DNA of 64,000 nt, taken from the NCBI GenBank assembly GCA_013397115.1, contig VWZW01004392.1:76860-140859 (forward strand), written 5' to 3'. Below, in pieces: positions 1-10,619 of the stretch (positions are counted from its first letter, which is position 1; each line of letters starts with the position of its first letter). Below the pieces are notes generated by a model. The model was not told where the DNA came from. It searched no databases and saw nothing but the letters and a program-made list of their open reading frames with translations. The DNA comes from Edolisoma coerulescens. Taxonomy: Eukaryota > Chordata > Aves > Passeriformes > Campephagidae. A program made the translations under genes and the position numbers.

Positions 1-704
1 CAAGCTGAAGCCTGACCAATTCAAATGAGATAAAGGGCACAAATGATAGCAGGGAGATGATTAACCACTGGCACAAGTGGCAGGGGGGGCAGGGGAGTCT
101 GACTGTTGACATCTTAACTGCGTTTCTGTCTGAAAGAGACATTTTAATCATGCTCAGGTTCCTGGCTCCTTGCTGGGTTGGACTGGGAGTGAGCACCAGG
201 AGGCACAAACAATGGTGGAACGACAACGATGGGCTGATCCCAACACCTCCCAGACCCTCCAGGCTTCTTCTCAAGGAACTCCAGCCCCAGGGATCCCTCC
301 CGCTGCTCAGAGGCAGCAGGTTAACACTGCCCTCGTGGGAGATGCCAGCCTGCTGTGGGATGCTCCTGGGGAGCACAGATTTGGGAATCCACGCCCATCC
401 CACCCCCTCTGCCCCTGGGCACTTGGCAGAAGCAGCTGGAACACCCTGCCTGTGTCAAACCGCAGCACCAGGGGAAACATTTCATCTGCTCCCTTAATCA
501 CAGCTCTGCTCTCCTTCCACTGCTCTGAACGCCAGCTCCGCTATTTCCCGCATTTCACACCCGGGGAATACATTCTGGCAATTCCCCCCGGTTCTGGTTT
601 TTAAGCACAGCGAACAATCCCACCCAGCTCGTGAGGCCCATCCACACCCCCGACTGACAGCAGCGGCGGCACAAACCACGGCGGTGCTCCGGGAGCTGCA
701 GGGC
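1..704. other. Unique sequence, no gene seen
   Basis: Moderately GC-rich single-copy sequence. Overlapping open frames up to 146 codons occur on both strands, but none shows a recognisable domain. The only local oddity is a G-rich run at about 79-96 that could form a G-quadruplex. No CR1 tail or LTR landmark is visible. Confidence 0.6.
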
Positions 705-798
705 TGAGACCCTCCCTCGGCAACCCGGGGTCCCGATGGGTGAGACCCTCCCTCAGCAACCCGGGGCTCTCCCGGGTGAGACCCTCCCTCAGCAACCC
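705..798. repeat. 36-bp minisatellite ending at a gap
   Basis: A unit starting TGAGACCCTCCCTC begins at 705, 741 and 777, an exact 36-bp period, for about 2.6 copies. The third copy is cut by the N at 799, so the true array length is unknown. Because 36 is a multiple of 3, it reads as a repeating 12-residue open frame on the minus strand. I regard that as a by-product of the period, not as a protein. Confidence 0.85.
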
Positions 799-799
799 N
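799..799. other. Assembly gap (single N)
   Basis: The N interrupts the 36-bp minisatellite on its left. On its right begins a segment (800-1046) that recurs at about 1465-1711. A sized gap reduced to one N, or a forced contig join, is more likely than one ambiguous base. Confidence 0.8.
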
Positions 800-1046
800 G
801 ACACAGCTCCTGGGGATCCTCAGCTGCAGCTCTGAGCAGGCACGGGCTTCCCACTGAGCTCAGGACATGGCCACCAGCAGCTCTGGGCACTCCTTGTCTG
901 GCACAGAATCATGAAACCATGGAATTGTTATGGAAAAGGCCTCTGAGACCATCGGGTCCAACCATCCACCCAGCACCACCACCATGTCCTAAATCAAGTC
1001 CCCAAGTGCCACAGCCTCACACCTCTTCAATCCCTCCAGGGATGGG
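800..1046. repeat. Short contig duplicating 1465-1711
   Basis: Positions 801-1046 match 1466-1711 at a constant offset of 665 with one mismatch seen (A at 1030, G at 1695). The piece has an N at each end (799 and 1047). It contains the class C CR1 tail at 902-1046. Near identity plus bounding Ns suggest a redundant or allelic contig placed next to its counterpart. Confidence 0.8.
902..1046 (-). mobile_element. CR1 LINE 3' end, class C
   Basis: Minus-strand tail starting CACAGAATCATG and running through the segment that reads GGGTCCAACCATC on the plus strand, to CCTCCAGGGATGGG, where the N cuts it. The same insertion recurs, longer, at 1567. Confidence 0.8.
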
Positions 1047-1047
1047 N
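1047..1047. other. Assembly gap (single N)
   Basis: The N truncates a CR1 tail. The intact version of that tail continues past this point at 1712 with GACTCCACCACTGCC, so the sequence right of the N (from 1048) is not its natural continuation. Confidence 0.8.
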
Positions 1048-1151
1048 GTGGATGTGCTGGCTGCAGGGTGAGTGGGGTGTGAGCCCTGCCCCTGCTCCTC
1101 TCACCATCCAGCTGCCGGAGCTGCTGAATTTGGGCACCACATCAGGCTCCT

Positions 1152-1465
1152 CAGGCTCCTGCCCTGCCACAGAGGCAGGAAAACTTCTGTTTGGGGTCCA
1201 GGGAAAACTCCAGCTCAGCCACCCCGGAGATCAAGCAATTACTGCTAATTAGGAGGTGAAAACAGGGACTGGTTGAGGAGCAAGGCTTTTGGGATAGGGA
1301 CTGGCACTGAGGATGGAGGGAACAGGGGGAACCATCCCTGTCAGGAAACCAAGGCAATCGTTTTCAGCATCTTAAGGAGGACATTTAGTGAGCTGTGACC
1401 TGCCCAGGTGCTGATCCCTGGCTGTGTTTCATCCCAGGGAAGGCTGGGTATGGCACTCAAGGACC
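1152..1465. repeat. Third partial copy of duplicated block
   Basis: This 314-bp stretch matches 2833-3146 and 5113-5426 with two mismatches seen (near 1226 and 1345). Weaker similarity extends left to about 1114. At 1465 it diverges abruptly: this copy continues into ACACAGCTCCTGGGG, while the other two continue into CAAGTTTATTCC. It could be a structural allele, a chimaeric contig or an older paralogue. Confidence 0.8.
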
Positions 1466-1566
1466 ACACAGCTCCTGGGGATCCTCAGCTGCAGCTCTGA
1501 GCAGGCACGGGCTTCCCACTGAGCTCAGGACATGGCCACCAGCAGCTCTGGGCACTCCTTGTCTGG

Positions 1567-1815
1567 CACAGAATCATGAAACCATGGAATTGTTATGGAA
1601 AAGGCCTCTGAGACCATCGGGTCCAACCATCCACCCAGCACCACCACCATGTCCTAAATCAAGTCCCCAAGTGCCACAGCCTCACACCTCTTCAGTCCCT
1701 CCAGGGATGGGGACTCCACCACTGCCCTGGGCAGCTGTGCCAGGGCTGGACAAGCCTTTCCATGAAGGAATTTTTCCTAAGATCCACTCTAAACCTCCCC
1801 TGGCACTATTTGAGA
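1567..1815 (-). mobile_element. CR1 LINE 3' end, class C
   Basis: Fuller version of the tail at 902, offset by 665 bp. It continues through the CCACCACTGCCCTGGGCAG segment and a block reading ATCCACTCTAAACCTCCCC. Similarity fades after about 1815. Confidence 0.85.
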
Positions 1816-2501
1816 TCACAGCAGCCCTGGCTGAGACACTGCACACGGTGGCACCCCGCACCCAGTGACGTACTGGGAGCACCAGGGACTGGCTCAGGTG
1901 AGTGGCTCTGCATCCTCGGGGAGCCCCAGCTGAGATCATTTGGTACCATTTGGGGTTCTCCCCTCCACAGACCATTCCAGGGGCGATATCCAGGTTATTT
2001 CTCAGGGGCTGAAGGAGGAGGAGGATGTCTTTTCCCTGATCCCCAAGGACACACAGCACCCACTGAGGGACTGCACGTGGCTCTGCGTGGCACTGGGAGC
2101 CCAACCCTCAGCTGGTGGGGGTACCAGAGGCTGCTCTGCCCAGCCCAGGACTCCTTCATGCCAGTGGCAGATGTGTCCACACCCCTGGGAATGCCTTCAT
2201 AGACTCACTGCTCCAACAGTATTTACCTGCAGGCTGCCAAGTGCTTCTCCACTGAGTAAATATTTGTGTGCTCCACCCTGACAGCCCCACGAGCTGGGAA
2301 CGGCATCCCTGGGAGATGGATCAGTAGGGAGCTGCACCACAGCTGAGGCTGCTCCTCCACAGCCAGAGACCCAGCAAAGGCCAACAGGTCCTTGTCCACA
2401 GCTGTGACAAGGGAACGTGCCTGGGGACACCTCAGGGTGCCTTCCTGGGGAAACTGAGGCTGCTCCTTTCTGCCGCAGGGGTCCTGAACGAAATGATGCT
2501 G
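1816..2501. other. Unique sequence, no gene seen
   Basis: GC-rich single-copy DNA with overlapping open frames up to 146 codons in several phases and no recognisable domain. The right boundary is the exact left edge of the 2,279-bp duplication. Confidence 0.5.
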
Positions 2502-3146
2502 CTGGGATAACCCCAAAGGCAGCCCTGAGCAGAGAGGACACAGCTAATATCCAGGAATGCCCTGCTGGAAAAGCTCAGCTCAAAGTGAGAGACTTCAGAA
2601 GTCTTTCCATGGACACGATCCATGAAACCTCCTGGGCAAGGCTGTGTTTGGCTCCCTGAAGCAGGAGACAGCAGGTTTGGGGCAGATCCCACCTTTCCAG
2701 AGGGCACTGCTGGCAGTAATGGGACCCATCCCTTTTTCCCGGGAATGTGTCTGGGAATGCTCCTGCCCACTCCTGCTGATCCCTGCCTGGGGTTGGAGCT
2801 GCTGCATTTGGGCATCACAGGCTGCCCCACATCAGGCTCCTGCCCTGCCACAGAGGCAGGAAAACTTCTGTTTGGGGTCCAGGGAAAACTCCAGCTCAGC
2901 CACCCCAGAGATCAAGCAATTACTGCTAATTAGGAGGTGAAAACAGGGACTGGTTGAGGAGCAAGGCTTTTGGGATAGGGACTGGCACTGAGGATGGAGG
3001 GAACAGGGGGAACCATCCCTGTCAGGGAACCAAGGCAATCGTTTTCAGCATCTTAAGGAGGACATTTAGTGAGCTGTGACCTGCCCAGGTGCTGATCCCT
3101 GGCTGTGTTTCATCCCAGGGAAGGCTGGGTATGGCACTCAAGGACC

Positions 3147-3647
3147 CAAGTTTATTCCAAGATCCAAGTTTATTCCCCGTGTGCCAATTTGTCACCCTTA
3201 TCTCCGGCAGCCCACGCTGCTCTGGCAGGGCTTGGAAGCAAATGTTGCCCTTGAGGAAGCAGCACGTGCTGGGAAAAAAGATCCAGCCAAATGAGATGCA
3301 CGAGGCTTCCCTGGAATTCCTTGGAATGGAATTTTCAGGTCTCTGGGAGAGGAACACAGCACCTGAAGCAGGGAGTGGGGCTTTGCTGAGGAATCCTCTC
3401 TCTTCTATCAGAAAATTCCCCCCTGACAGTGCTGGAGAGCAGCTGCAAAGGGAGGGGAAAGGCTTTGCCATTGCATACAGGCAATGAAATCACAAAGCTT
3501 ACAGAAAATTGTATCAACTGTGCCCCCTTTTCTTAGATTAAAACTCAAAGTTACAATTTCCTGTTTCTCAGTAAAGGTTACAGCTTTCACTCTTCTTACT
3601 AGAAGCATAACAACTCCAAAATAAACAATTTTCTACAACATTTGCCC
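3147..3647. other. Unique part of duplicated block
   Basis: About 500 bp without repeat similarity apart from the duplication itself. It holds a short internal repeat (TTTATTCC about 13 bp apart near 3150-3175). A 149-codon minus frame runs across it without a recognisable domain. The matching stretch in copy 2 is 5427-5927. Confidence 0.5.
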
Positions 3648-3830
3648 CATCCCTTGAAGTGTCCAAGGCCAGCTTGGATGGGGCTTGGAGCACCCTGGGA
3701 TAGTGGAAGGTGTCCCTGCCCATGGCAGGGGGTGGGATGAGATGAGGTTTAAGGTCCCTTCCAACCCAAATATTCCATGATTCTATGATTTTAGGTCTCT
3801 ATCAACCCAAACCACTCTGTAATTCTATGA
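3648..3830 (+). mobile_element. CR1 LINE 3' end, class A
   Basis: Tail from CCCTTGAAGTGTCCAAGGCC through the CCCTGCCCATGGCAGGG palindrome to TTCCATGATTCTATGATT at about 3790. A second, degenerate tail end (CAACCCAAACCACTCTG) follows to 3830. This suggests an old tail extension or a second truncated insertion in the same place. Confidence 0.85.
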
Positions 3831-4671
3831 GTCCATGTCAATTTGCACTGAAAAAGTAATTTTTAACCTAAAAAACCTTGAATTAAAACTCACCCTTTTC
3901 ATTTTTCATCTGTAGAACGAAATCCCCGATGTTACCGCTATGGAGAGCTATAGAATCTATAAAAGGTGGCCTTCCCATCAAATTCTGTGATCATGGCGTT
4001 ATTGATGTATCCCCACTGCACAGGACTTCCCTGCAAAGAGCCTGGAAAATGCTGATTATCGGGAGCATTGGTCAGCAAACTGCCAAGTGCTGGACTATTT
4101 GCTGTGCTGCTCCTCACAATAAATAAATAAAACTGCTGCTCTGCCCTTTATAGCATTGATTAGATCTGGGTAAAACAAATAGAAAAGAAAAAAAAAATCA
4201 CAGGAGGGATTTACAGTTGCTCCTCAACTCAATCTCAGCCCCGGGGGGGGGAGGAATTCCTGTAAATTGTGTTGTTCCCAAGGTGCTGCAGTGGGATGGT
4301 GAAGATTTAACACTGCCCAGCTGTGGGACGATGCCAAACTGGAGTTTGGGTGGCACAGCCCTGGCCGAGGGTGGCTGCAGGGTCAGGGGGGCAGAGTTTC
4401 TGAGCTGCTCTGCCCCCAGCACCCAGACAGAGGCAGGAATAGCCTGAAGGAGCAGGAAATGGGGAGACCAAAGAGGGAAAGGGGTCCACAAGCTGCAAAA
4501 CCTTTTCCAGTGAGGAAAAGCACTGCAAGAGCAGCATCCCGGTGCAGACAGGAGCAACCTCTTCTTCCATCATCTCTTTGCAGAGTGCCTGGTGGCCTCT
4601 CCCATGCTGGCCATGGCACAGGAGCACAGGGAGGGCTGGAACTTGGACCTTTCCTACAGGGTGAGCAACCT
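3831..4671. other. AT-rich unique stretch in duplicated block
   Basis: Contains a TATA-like TATAAAAGG near 3958 and overlapping AATAAA signals at about 4118-4132, some 160 bp downstream. An A-rich tract lies near 4182-4198 and a G8 run near 4242. No LTR termini or coding similarity is visible. The same content is at 6111-6951 in copy 2. Confidence 0.45.
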
Positions 4672-4780
4672 ACAGGGTGCCCAGAGAAGCTGTGGCTGCC
4701 CCTGGATCTGTCCTAGGCCAGGCTGGATGGGGCTTGGAGCACCCTGGGATAGTGGAAGGTGTCCCTGCCCATGGCAGGGG
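4672..4780 (+). mobile_element. CR1 LINE 3' end, class A, cut by gap
   Basis: Starts ACAGGGTGCCCAGAGAAGC and stops at CATGGCAGGGG exactly at the N. The intact tail is seen in copy 2 at 6952-7116, so the missing end here is an assembly truncation. Confidence 0.85.
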
Positions 4781-4781
4781 N
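4781..4781. other. Assembly gap between duplicate copies
   Basis: One N joins the end of copy 1 to the first base of copy 2. Its position at the exact duplication junction is the main argument that the duplication is an assembly artefact. Confidence 0.85.
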
Positions 4782-7060
4782 CTGGGATAACCCCAAAGGC
4801 AGCCCTGAGCAGAGAGGACACAGCTAATATCCAGGAATGCCCTGCTGGAAAAGCTCAGCTCAAAGTGAGAGACTTCAGAAGTCTTTCCATGGACACGATC
4901 CATGAAACCTCCTGGGCAAGGCTGTGTTTGGCTCCCTGAAGCAGGAGACAGCAGGTTTGGGGCAGATCCCACCTTTCCAGAGGGCACTGCTGGCAGTAAT
5001 GGGACCCATCCCTTTTTCCCGGGAATGTGTCTGGGAATGCTCCTGCCCACTCCTGCTGATCCCTGCCTGGGGTTGGAGCTGCTGCATTTGGGCATCACAG
5101 GCTGCCCCACATCAGGCTCCTGCCCTGCCACAGAGGCAGGAAAACTTCTGTTTGGGGTCCAGGGAAAACTCCAGCTCAGCCACCCCAGAGATCAAGCAAT
5201 TACTGCTAATTAGGAGGTGAAAACAGGGACTGGTTGAGGAGCAAGGCTTTTGGGATAGGGACTGGCACTGAGGATGGAGGGAACAGGGGGAACCATCCCT
5301 GTCAGGGAACCAAGGCAATCGTTTTCAGCATCTTAAGGAGGACATTTAGTGAGCTGTGACCTGCCCAGGTGCTGATCCCTGGCTGTGTTTCATCCCAGGG
5401 AAGGCTGGGTATGGCACTCAAGGACCCAAGTTTATTCCAAGACCCGAGTTTATTCCCCGTGTGCCAATTTGTCACCCTTATCTCCGGCAGCCCACGCTGC
5501 TCTGGCAGGGCTTGGAAGCAAATGTTGCCCTTGAGGAAGCAGCACGTGCTGGGAAAAAAGATCCAGCCAAATGAGATGCACGAGGCTTCCCTGGAATTCC
5601 TTGGAATGGAATTTTCAGGTCTCTGGGAGAGGAACACAGCACCTGAAGCAGGGAGTGGGGCTTTGCTGAGGAATCCTCTCTCTTCTATCAGAAAATTCCC
5701 CCCTGACAGTGCTGGAGAGCAGCTGCAAAGGGAGGGGAAAGGCTTTGCCATTGCATACAGGCAATGAAATCACAAAGCTTACAGAAAATTGTATCAACTG
5801 TGCCCCCTTTTCTTAGATTAAAACTCAAAGTTACAATTTCCTGTTTCTCAGTAAAGGTTACAGCTTTCACTCTTCTTACTAGAAGCATAACAACTCCAAA
5901 ATAAACAATTTTCTACAACATTTGCCCCATCCCTTGAAGTGTCCAAGGCCAGCTTGGACGGGGCTTGGAGCACCCTGGGATAGTGGAAGGTGTCCCTGCC
6001 CATGGCAGGGGGTGGGATGAGATGAGGTTTAAGGTCCCTTCCAACCCAAATATTCCATGATTCTATGATTTTAGGTCTCTATCAACCCAAACCACTCTGT
6101 AATTCTATGAGTCCATGTCAATTTGCACTGAAAAAGTAATTTTTAACCTAAAAAACCTTGAATTAAAACTCACCCTTTTCATTTTTCATCTGTAGAACGA
6201 AATCCCCGATGTTACCGCTATGGAGAGCTATAGAATCTATAAAAGGTGGCCTTCCCATCAAATTCTGTGATCATGGCATTATTGATGTATCCCCACTGCA
6301 CAGGACTTCCCTGCAAAGAGCCTGGAAAATGCTGATTATCGGGAGCATTGGTCAGCAAACTGCCAAGTGCTGGACTATTTGCTGTGCTGCTCCTCACAAT
6401 AAATAAATAAAACTGCTGCTCTGCCCTTTATAGCATTGATTAGATCTGGGTAAAACAAATAGAAAAGAAAAAAAAAATCACAGGAGGGATTTACAGTTGC
6501 TCCTCAACTCAATCTCAGCCCCGGGGGGGGGAGGAATTCCTGTAAATTGTGTTGTTCCCAAGGTGCTGCAGTGGGATGGTGAAGATTTAACACTGCCCAG
6601 CTGTGGGACGATGCCAAACTGGAGTTTGGGTGGCACAGCCCTGGCCGAGGGTGGCTGCAGGGTCAGGGGGGCAGAGTTTCTGAGCTGCTCTGCCCCCAGC
6701 ACCCAGACAGAGGCAGGAATAGCCTGAAGGAGCAGGAAATGGGGAGACCAAAGAGGGAAAGGGGTCCACAAGCTGCAAAACCTTTTCCAGTGAGGAAAAG
6801 CACTGCAAGAGCAGCATCCCGGTGCAGACAGGAGCAACCTCTTCTTCCATCATCTCTTTGCAGAGTGCCTGGTGGCCTCTCCCATGCTGGCCACGGCACA
6901 GGAGCACAGGGAGGGCTGGAACTTGGACCTTTCCTACAGGGTGAGCAACCTACAGGGTGCCCAGAGAAGCTGTGGCTGCCCCTGGATCTGTCCTAGGCCA
7001 GGCTGGATGGGGCTTGGAGCACCCTGGGATAGTGGAAGGTGTCCCTGCCCATGGCAGGGG
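4782..7060. repeat. 2,279-bp tandem duplication, copy 2
   Basis: Counterpart of 2502-4780. Unlike copy 1 it continues naturally on its right into the end of the CR1 tail at 7061 and then unique sequence. Of the five differences, three (5959, 6278 and 6894) look like CpG/TpG or CpG/CpA pairs, as expected of ordinary allelic variation. Confidence 0.9.
5928..6110 (+). mobile_element. CR1 LINE 3' end, class A (copy 2)
   Basis: Duplicate of the tail at 3648. It carries GGACGG at 5957-5962 where copy 1 has GGATGG, a likely CpG transition. Confidence 0.85.
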
Positions 7061-7116
7061 TGGGATGGGATTATCATCAAGGTCCCTTCTAACCCAAACC
7101 ATTCCAGATTCTGTAA
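6952..7116 (+). mobile_element. CR1 LINE 3' end, class A
   Basis: Complete version of the tail cut at 4780. After the palindrome it reads TGGGATGGGATTATCATC, then AAGGTCCCTTCTAACCC and ATTCCAGATTCTG. It spans the right boundary of the duplicated block. Confidence 0.85.
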
Positions 7117-7890
7117 GTTTGGCCCTGCTCCAACACCACCATTCCTTGTGCAGTTCCAAGCCCTTAAGAGCACAGCAGGCTCAGAGCCCGGGGCCAGCTC
7201 AGAGCCCAGGGAGACTGCAAAGCTTGGGCTGGGTCTGTCCTGCTGGTGCTGCAAGACCTTCACCAGGTGAGCATCAGGGTGTCCAAGCCAGCATCAGCCT
7301 CGCTGCCCCCAGGACAGGAGATGGTGACGAGGTGGGCACAGGGATGGCAGACCCCTGATCTGCCAGGACATTTACAGCCCACAGGGATGCCAAAAGGGGG
7401 GATGCAGGGCAGGCAGGAGCTGCCAGGCCCACGGGGCACACAGGAGGCTCTCGGTGAGGAGATAGCAGGAGGAACAGCCCGCAGGAGGGACAGCAGCCGT
7501 GAGCTGCAGGTCTCTACCCCTGCATGCCTTTCCCCGGGCTCTCCCTGCCTGCCTCCCCACACCCCCTCAGTTCAGAGCCATCCATCCCCTCAGCATCCCC
7601 CTTCTCCCCCTCGACGATGGAAAATGATGGCACCAGACAGCCCCGACCTCCTTCTCCACAAAGAAATCCCGTGCCAAATCCTGTTATCCATCCAGTGAGT
7701 GAGAGCAGAGCCTCTCTCAGCCCCACCGGGGATCTTTAACCTCCAGAGGCTCCTGCCACCTGCAGCACAGGCTTCACTTCCAATTACTGGTGTTAACCAA
7801 GCTGCCTGCAATAGCAAGCTCCCAGTGCTGTTTTCCCAAGGGCTTTGTGGGAATGACACCGGCATCACATTCCCTCCCAGCGCCATCCCA
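7117..7890. other. Unique sequence, no gene seen
   Basis: GC-rich, with overlapping frames of up to 150 codons in opposite directions and proline/serine-rich translations typical of noncoding C-rich DNA. A CT-rich strand bias is visible at about 7510-7615. Confidence 0.5.
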
Positions 7891-8030
7891 CCCGGCCTTG
7901 GACACTTCCAGATATCCAGGAGCAGCCACGGCTTCTCTGGGCACCCTGTGCCAGGGCCTCCCCACCCTCCCAGGGAAGGATTCTCTCCCAATATCCCATC
8001 TAAATCTACCCTCTGTCAGCTAAAAGCCAT
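7891..8030 (-). mobile_element. CR1 LINE fragment, class A
   Basis: Minus-strand segment from CCCGGCCTTGGACACTTCC to the AATATCCCATCTAAATC block and AAAAGCCAT. The terminal palindrome and AAGGTCCC tail are missing on the left, where unrelated sequence begins. This is an internal fragment or an eroded end. Confidence 0.75.
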
Positions 8031-10080
8031 CAGAGGAATCCCCAATTTTTTTCTCAGTTTGCAGCCAGAAACTTCCTCTGACCCAGGGGGCTCCCCCACA
8101 TTCCAGAAGGGAATATGAAAAAGGATCGAGCCACCTTAGCCAGGAGACCCTCTGCTTTTTCTTTTGAGCCCCCAAACCTTCTGTCCACCCCACCCGAGCC
8201 AGCACCTCTCTCTCTGCCAAGAGCAATCCCTTGGACAGAGCTCCTTGTTACCCTGAATTTTATGGAATATAGATCTGTTTCCTCCCCAGCTCTGAGCTTT
8301 GCTGACTCAGAGGAAAGGGATCTTTAACGATCCCCTAGATAGCTGTATTTTTCTTACCTAAGTGCTCACAAATTGCATCCTACGACCAATTAAACAGACG
8401 GTCCCTCATTTTTTCACAACAAACATAATTTGTAATTCCAAAGTGTCAATAAAAAGTCCTTCCTTCCTTTTTATATTCCACAGCATTTGCGACTCAGCTC
8501 GGTAATTCTGGAGTCAATAATTAAAAAAAGGGGCAATTAGGGTATTAATTGGGAATCACCAAGTTACTTCATAGAATATATTCCATATTTATCCACTGCC
8601 TGCTCTGCCCAGACTGCTCACACCACACGGAATGCTGTTCCATCATCACAGCTGGGCTTTTTAGAGCAGCCCATCCCTCCTTCCCAGCCCTTCATCTCAG
8701 CTGGGCTCCTGCCTGGAAACACCACACAAGTGATGGATCTGGTACAGGCAAGGGAATGATGGATCCTGGAAGGGGGAGCAGGATTTACCTTGAACTAAGC
8801 TGTGTTTGCTGTTTGGAACCAGGTGGGGAAAACCAGCCTGATCTCTGTGGAGAATCAGAGTAAGAAAAAGGGAGAAGGATTTTCTGCAAATGTTATTGCC
8901 CACCATAACCACAAGAGTTTCATTTTATAAATGATACATTTTCTTTCCTGCCTACTGTTCTGATTATTCCTAGAACTGAAAAATGGAAGTGGCCCAACAG
9001 AAAGCAGGGTTTTGGTATTAAATACCAGTGGTGTAGTCACCAGCCCAAATCACTCTTCAGACATCCATGCATCCCTTTCAAAACCCTGGGAAAGGGTCTG
9101 GATGTGGGATCCCTGAGCCAGGCAGGGTCCCCAAACTCTGGGGAGGCTCAGGACCCCACACTGACCACGGGGTCATGGCCGTGTCTCACACCAGGGAAGA
9201 GAGAGGATGAGTATGGAAGAAGAATATGAGAGGGTGGAGAGGGTGGAGGAACAAGGAGTGAGCACCTCTCTTGGGTGGGGTGTCACTTCCTGAGTGCCCC
9301 CAGCCCTGCAGACACAACCCAAACCAGCTCCCTCAGCCCTGGCCCGCCTCCTGCCTCCTCCCTCGCAGCCTGGCATTTTTGGAAGTGGGATGCTGTCCTC
9401 TCTTCTCCTTTCACAGCAATATGCAGATCCACGGGGGGCGTTCTGGATGTGCCAGACTTGGCGGGCTCGGACAGAGGCAGCGAGGCAGGGCACACACACG
9501 AGCCCAGGCACAGGGGCACTGCACTCTGCTTCCCCAAGCTCTCCCTTGGAGGGATCTTCCTGCTATCAGGAGGGATATTTCTGATATCAGAGTGCTAATA
9601 CAGCCTGGCTTTAGATAGATTGGCAGCTCACCACCTGCAGTATTAAGACTTCCATCAGCTGTCTCGGCACACAAAGAGCAGCGTCTCTATCAAATCCTAA
9701 TACCTGGTGGTTCTGCAAGTTTGGGATTAATACCGGGGATAAGGAGGAAATGCAAGTCAGCTGAATGCAGGGGGATGTTATCCCAGTTTGGGAACAGCTC
9801 CTCTGCACAAGCACAGCAGCCCTGGCACTGGAGTGCACAGAGAGGATGCAGGAGATGAAGGCAAAGAAGGACAAACATCCCGAGGGACTGCGGGGCTATT
9901 GCAGGCACTCTGGAAATAGTTCTGCAAGTGAAGTGAGGTGAGGCAGAGCACGGGCAGTGAGGGGCAGAGTTCCCATGTGAGAAGGGCTCACTGAGCCCAC
10001 CAGAAGTGGTCTGAGGTGCAGTAGTGCCCTGCTTCTGTAGCACGAGGCAATGGCAGCTCACGGTCACCTCAAGGCAGGGG
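8031..10080. other. Unique sequence, no gene seen
   Basis: Two kb without repeat similarity. 8330-8600 and 8860-9050 are AT-rich; 9250-9560 is more GC-rich. A purine-rich tract lies at 9193-9261. The reading frames present (up to 169 codons) lack domains. Confidence 0.5.
9193..9261. repeat. Purine-rich tract
   Basis: About 70 bp that is almost entirely A/G, with repeated GGAGA/GAAGA motifs and two adjacent GAGGGTGGA units near 9229-9247. It is a simple low-complexity sequence with potential for triplex or H-DNA structure. Confidence 0.6.
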
Positions 10081-10619
10081 ATTCTCCTCCTCTGCTCTGC
10101 CCAGGTGAGACCCCACCTGCAGAGCTGCTTCCAGCCCTGGGGCATGAAGGAAATGGAGCTGACAGAACAAGTGGCAAGGAGGCCATGGAGATGCTCCAAG
10201 GGCTGGAGCCTCTCTGCTCTGGGACAGGCTGGGAGAGCTGGGGGTGTTCACCTGGAGAGGAGAAGGCTCCAGGGAGACCTTAGAGCGCCTTCCAGCGCCT
10301 AAAGGGGCTCCAGGAGAGCTTTTTTAGGGACAAGGGATGGAGTGACATGACAAGGAGGAATGGCTTTCAACTGCCAGAGGGCAGGGAGAGATGGGATATT
10401 GGGAAGGAATTGTTCCCTGTGAGGGTGGGCAGGCCCTGGCACAGGGTGCCCAGAGAAGCTGTGGCTGCTCCTGGATCCCTGGAAGGGTCCAAGGCCAGGT
10501 TGGACGGGGCTTGGAGCAACCTGGGCTAGGGGAAGGTGTCCCTGCCCATGGCAGGGGTGGGACTGGAAGAACTTTAAGGTCCCTTCCAAAACCATTCATG
10601 ATTCCATGATTCCATGATC
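10081..10619 (+). mobile_element. CR1 LINE 3' end, long copy, class A
   Basis: The longest CR1 copy in the window. It begins near the stretch reading CAGGTGAGACCCCACCTGC and passes through GGCTGGAGCCTCTCTGCTC, the AAGGGGCTCCAGGAGAGC block and the GGGATATTGGGAAGGAATTG block. It ends with the palindrome and repeated ATTCCATG at 10597-10619. No reverse-transcriptase frame remains. One tail deviation is CCTTCCAAAACC. Confidence 0.9.

Larger units (their letters stand above)
2502..4780. repeat. 2,279-bp tandem duplication, copy 1
   Basis: Every position matches position +2280 in copy 2 without an indel. I found five mismatches, all transitions: 3163, 3166, 3679, 3998 and 4614. The copy ends inside a class A CR1 tail, directly at the N at 4781. 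About 99.8% identity looks like two alleles of one locus assembled in series. A recent true tandem duplication is the alternative. Confidence 0.9.

Noticed and set aside
601..804. Repeating 12-residue protein on the minus strand
   Set aside because: Explained by the 36-bp minisatellite, whose period is a multiple of three.
1395..1868. Frame shared with 736-1071, suggesting a gene family
   Set aside because: The shared part is the duplicated contig segment with a CR1 tail, not a conserved protein.
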